A DNA stretch of 64,000 nucleotides. It comes from Nocardioides sp. Root682 (GTDB lineage Bacteria; Actinomycetota; Actinomycetes; Propionibacteriales; Nocardioidaceae). Position 1 is the first letter of the stretch. Each line of letters starts with the position of its first letter. The position numbers and the translations under genes are program-made. Shown in pieces: positions 61,652 through 64,000 of the stretch. Under the pieces are notes generated by a model. It was not told the DNA's origin, made no database searches, and saw only the letters and a program-made list of their open reading frames with translations. The stretch covers positions 1-64,000 of the forward strand of contig NZ_LMHJ01000002.1 of the NCBI RefSeq assembly GCF_001427795.1, read 5' to 3'.

Positions 61652-62485
61652 ATGGAGCATCCACAGCCGGTCGCACGCCGCCTCTACGACCTCACCGAGC
61701 CGATCTCGTTGGTCAACTTCTTCTCGGAGGAGCCCAATGAGGCGATGGCGGAGCTCGGGTTCAGCAACTACTGGGACGGGTACTTCGCGGGTCGTTCCGC
61801 CCCGCTCGGTCGGGTGCCGGCCGAGGTGGTCGACGCGGCGTTCTACAGCTTCGCCGACGGTGAGGTGTCCCGGCACCTGCCGAAGGTCTGGGAGACGACC
61901 ACGCCGGAGGCGGCGCACGCCGCCCGTGAGCGAGGCTGCGTGGCGGCGCTCCGGCGCATCCTCGGTGACCTTGTCGAGACACCCGGTCTCGTGCGTGCGG
62001 CCGAGCTCCTCGCCAAGGCCTCGGTCAGCGCCCCGGTCGAGGGAAGAGTCATGTACGCCGGGCTGCGCTCGCTTCCGATGCCCGAGGAGCCCGTGGCTCG
62101 GCTCTGGCACGCGGCCAACATGTTGCGCGAGCACCGCGGGGACGGCCATGTCGTCGCACTGGTGGCCGAGCAGGTCGGCGGGGTCGAGGCCCACGTGTTG
62201 AGCGCGCTCGCCAGCGGCATCCATCCCGCGGAGTCGTTCGGCCGGATCCACCACCTTCCGCCGGACCAGCTGGCCGAGGTGATGGCCGGTCTGCGGGAAC
62301 GCGGCCTCCTCGACGCGACCGGCCACCTGACCGAGGCGGGCCGCGCGACCAAGGGCCGGATCGAGTCGCTCACCGATGCCCTTGCCGAGGCTCCCTACGA
62401 CCGGTTGCAGAGGTCCGAGCTCGACGAGCTGATCGCTCTGCTCGAACCGATCTCTGGACGGCTCAACGCCTCGGGTTCGCAGTAG
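61652..62485 (+). CDS. SCO6745-family-like helical protein
   Basis: 277 residues, soluble and mostly helical. ARRLYDLTEPISLVNFFSEEPNEAMAELGF at the start, split here, and a C-terminal winged-helix-like part (GLRERGLLDATGHLTEAGRATKGRIE) resemble the actinobacterial SCO6745 family, some of which look like MarR-type regulators. Function unknown. ATG 61652 has GAAGGAG about ten bases upstream. Confidence 0.7.
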   Translation: MEHPQPVARRLYDLTEPISLVNFFSEEPNEAMAELGFSNYWDGYFAGRSAPLGRVPAEVVDAAFYSFADGEVSRHLPKVWETTTPEAAHAARERGCVAALRRILGDLVETPGLVRAAELLAKASVSAPVEGRVMYAGLRSLPMPEEPVARLWHAANMLREHRGDGHVVALVAEQVGGVEAHVLSALASGIHPAESFGRIHHLPPDQLAEVMAGLRERGLLDATGHLTEAGRATKGRIESLTDALAEAPYDRLQRSELDELIALLEPISGRLNASGSQ

Positions 62486-62594
62486 GGGTGTCCCGGGGTC
62501 GGGTCAGGGACGATCCCGATGCGCGCTCGTCACCGCGCGACCTAGCGTCGGAGCGACAGCCGGGTTCGCCGGCTCTTCGGCTGAGGAGAACCCA

Positions 62595-63578
62595 ATGTTG
62601 GCGCTGGTGCAGGATGTCTACGGCACGTCCGAGGTGCTCCGGTTGGCGGAGGTGGATCGCCCCGAGCCGGCGGCGGACGAGGTGCTCGTGCGGATCGCGG
62701 CGGCCTCGGTCAATGCGGCGGACTGGCACATCATGCGGGGTGAACCGACGGTCGCTCGGCTCATGGACCGCAAGATCTTTGCTCGCAAGTCTCCGCGTGA
62801 GCCCATCCGTGGCCGCGACTTCGCCGGGACCATCGAGGCCGTCGGGTCGGGCGTCGTCGGGTGGCAGGTCGGCGACGAGGTCCTTGGCGAGGACGAGGCG
62901 ACGTTCGCGGAGTACGCCGTCGTACCGCAGGCCTGCCTGGCGCGGAAGCCCGAGGGTCTGTCCTTCCAGGATGCCGCTGCGCTGCCGCTGGCCGCGACGA
63001 CCGCCGACCTCTGCCTGACTGCGGGAGCGGTGCGGCCGGGTCACCGCGTCCTGGTGGTCGGGGCCTCGGGCGGGGTGGGCACGTTCGCCGTACAGCTGGC
63101 CGTCGCGCGCGGGGCCACCGTCGACGGCGTCTGCAGCACCCGCAACGCCGATCTCGTGGCGTCGCTCGGGGCCGCCAAGGTCTTCGACTACACCCTCGAG
63201 GACTTCACCCGCGCCGGCGAGAGGTACGACGTCGTGCTCGACCTGGTCGGGAACCGCGGGCTCCGTGACCTGCGCCGCGTCGTCGCTCCGGGCGGCACGC
63301 TCGTGCTGTCCGGTGGGGGCAATCCGGGTGACGGCCGACTCCTCGGTCCGGTCGGGCTGATGGCCAGGGGCGGCCTCTTCGGACGCCTGCTCGGCCTGCG
63401 CGTGCAGATCCCGATGGCCCAGCCGGATGGGAAACGATTGGCCGAGCTCGTCGACATGGTCAGCCGCGGTGAGCTCCGCCCGGTGATCGACCGTGCCTAC
63501 CCGTTCGCCGAGGCCGCCGAGGCCATCCGTCACCTCGAGGTCGAGCACGCACGCGGCAAGATCGTCGTCACCGTGTGA
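62595..63578 (+). CDS. zinc-free quinone oxidoreductase-like MDR enzyme
   Basis: 327 residues of the medium-chain reductase superfamily. The N-terminal catalytic domain lacks the zinc ligands (SVNAADWHIMRG). GASGGVGTFAVQLA binds NADPH, and the C-terminal HARGKIVVTV is typical of quinone oxidoreductases. ATG 62595 has GAGGAGAACCC upstream. Single gene. Confidence 0.87.
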   Translation: MLALVQDVYGTSEVLRLAEVDRPEPAADEVLVRIAAASVNAADWHIMRGEPTVARLMDRKIFARKSPREPIRGRDFAGTIEAVGSGVVGWQVGDEVLGEDEATFAEYAVVPQACLARKPEGLSFQDAAALPLAATTADLCLTAGAVRPGHRVLVVGASGGVGTFAVQLAVARGATVDGVCSTRNADLVASLGAAKVFDYTLEDFTRAGERYDVVLDLVGNRGLRDLRRVVAPGGTLVLSGGGNPGDGRLLGPVGLMARGGLFGRLLGLRVQIPMAQPDGKRLAELVDMVSRGELRPVIDRAYPFAEAAEAIRHLEVEHARGKIVVTV

Positions 63579-63605
63579 GCGTGCCTGCACGTCCGCAGCC
63601 CTGGA

Positions 63606-64000
63606 TCAACGCACGGCGGCAAGGCGGACTGAGGCCTCCGCGTCCCGGAGGATTTCCTGCACGCCGTCGTCGTTGGTGATGCGCGCGTCGAGCAGCGGAT
63701 TGATCAACCCACGCAGCTGGGAGTAGACGGACCATCGCTTCGGAGCGATCACCTGCGGCGCCCGCGCCTCGATGCCGGCGACGATCGTGGCGCCGGCCTG
63801 CGACGGCTGGAGCCGGCGGCGCAGGAAGGTGGGGAACTTCTCCTCCAGGCGGTGCGCGATCGGGTCGGCCGTCAGGTCCCGGACCAGGTCGGTGTCGATG
63901 TAGCCGAAGTAGGCCACCGTGGCCGATGCGCCGTGCTGGGCGAGCTCGGCGCGCAGGGCGCGGCCGAACTGCTCCACTGCTGCCTTCGACATCGCGTACG
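63606..64000 (-). CDS. short-chain dehydrogenase, truncated by the window edge
   Basis: C-terminal ~130 residues of a classical SDR. The frame enters at the edge with YAMSK, the catalytic Y-x3-K motif, followed by AVEQFGRALRAELAQHG and YFGYIDTDLV. The N-terminal Rossmann part lies beyond 64000. The ATG inside YAMSK is not the start. Confidence 0.85.
   Translation of the reverse strand, partial: YAMSKAAVEQFGRALRAELAQHGASATVAYFGYIDTDLVRDLTADPIAHRLEEKFPTFLRRRLQPSQAGATIVAGIEARAPQVIAPKRWSVYSQLRGLINPLLDARITNDDGVQEILRDAEASVRLAAVR

Overview
This 64 kb window is GC-rich chromosomal DNA from an actinobacterium. Three things point to the Actinomycetes: many GTG starts with four-base start/stop overlaps, the order PucR-type regulator - fabD - fabH - acpP - fabF beside a homodimeric-type aceE, and actinobacterial families such as DUF3145, DUF3052 and DUF222/HNH. 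A Nocardioides-like (Nocardioidaceae) host is my inference from overall style; no marker gene here proves it.\n\nLayout. 1-260: end of an rRNA operon (23S-5S spacer, 5S rRNA, strong terminator). 0.3-3.6 kb: TPR protein, membrane protein, alpha/beta hydrolase, DUF3145 protein. 3.7-8.6 kb: type II fatty acid synthesis cluster (fabF, acpP, fabH, fabD on the minus strand) with its likely regulator fasR and a perfect dyad between fasR and fabD. 8.7-15.2 kb: hydrolase, aceE, DUF3052 protein, an acyl-CoA ligase and an AhpE-like peroxiredoxin. 15.2-19.2 kb: a non-coding stretch with short repeats, a hydrolase, tRNA-Val(UAC), a superinfection-immunity-family membrane protein divergent from an LPXTG surface protein, and a second acyl-CoA ligase.\n\n19.7-56.5 kb is dominated by an almost complete aerobic (late cobalt insertion) cobalamin pathway in several blocks. 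Block 1 (plus): riboswitch-cobN-cobF-ferredoxin-like-cobQ-cobK. Block 2 (minus): riboswitch-cbtB-cbtA-cobD-SDR. Block 3 (minus): riboswitch-cobG-cobH-cobIJ-cobL-cobM-chlID-bluB-cobO-cobB-cobC. Block 4: cobU, convergent with cobT-cobS. An RNase H/alpha-ribazole-phosphatase fusion lies at 50.5 kb. Together these cover precorrin-2 to cobalamin, with DMB synthesis (bluB), cobalt uptake (cbtAB) and lower-ligand activation. A cobA-type uroporphyrinogen methyltransferase and a CobR-type cobalt reductase are not in the window. A fused ChlI-ChlD protein stands in for CobS/CobT as the chelatase partner of CobN.\n\nGenes between the blocks include a QorB/HxlR pair, a secreted VWA protein, a DUF1990 protein, a lipoprotein, a DUF222-HNH protein, Nif3, a zinc-ribbon coiled-coil protein, YaaA and an RNB ribonuclease. 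56.6-64 kb carries a cold-shock protein, an M1 aminopeptidase, two low-complexity proteins, an alcohol dehydrogenase with a MerR regulator, and a truncated SDR at the edge.\n\nThe most unusual signal is a set of palindromic repeats that lie in frame inside linkers or termini of four cob genes (cobN, cobQ, cobB, cobIJ) and also in the intergenic DNA after cobC, where they resemble the end of that gene.
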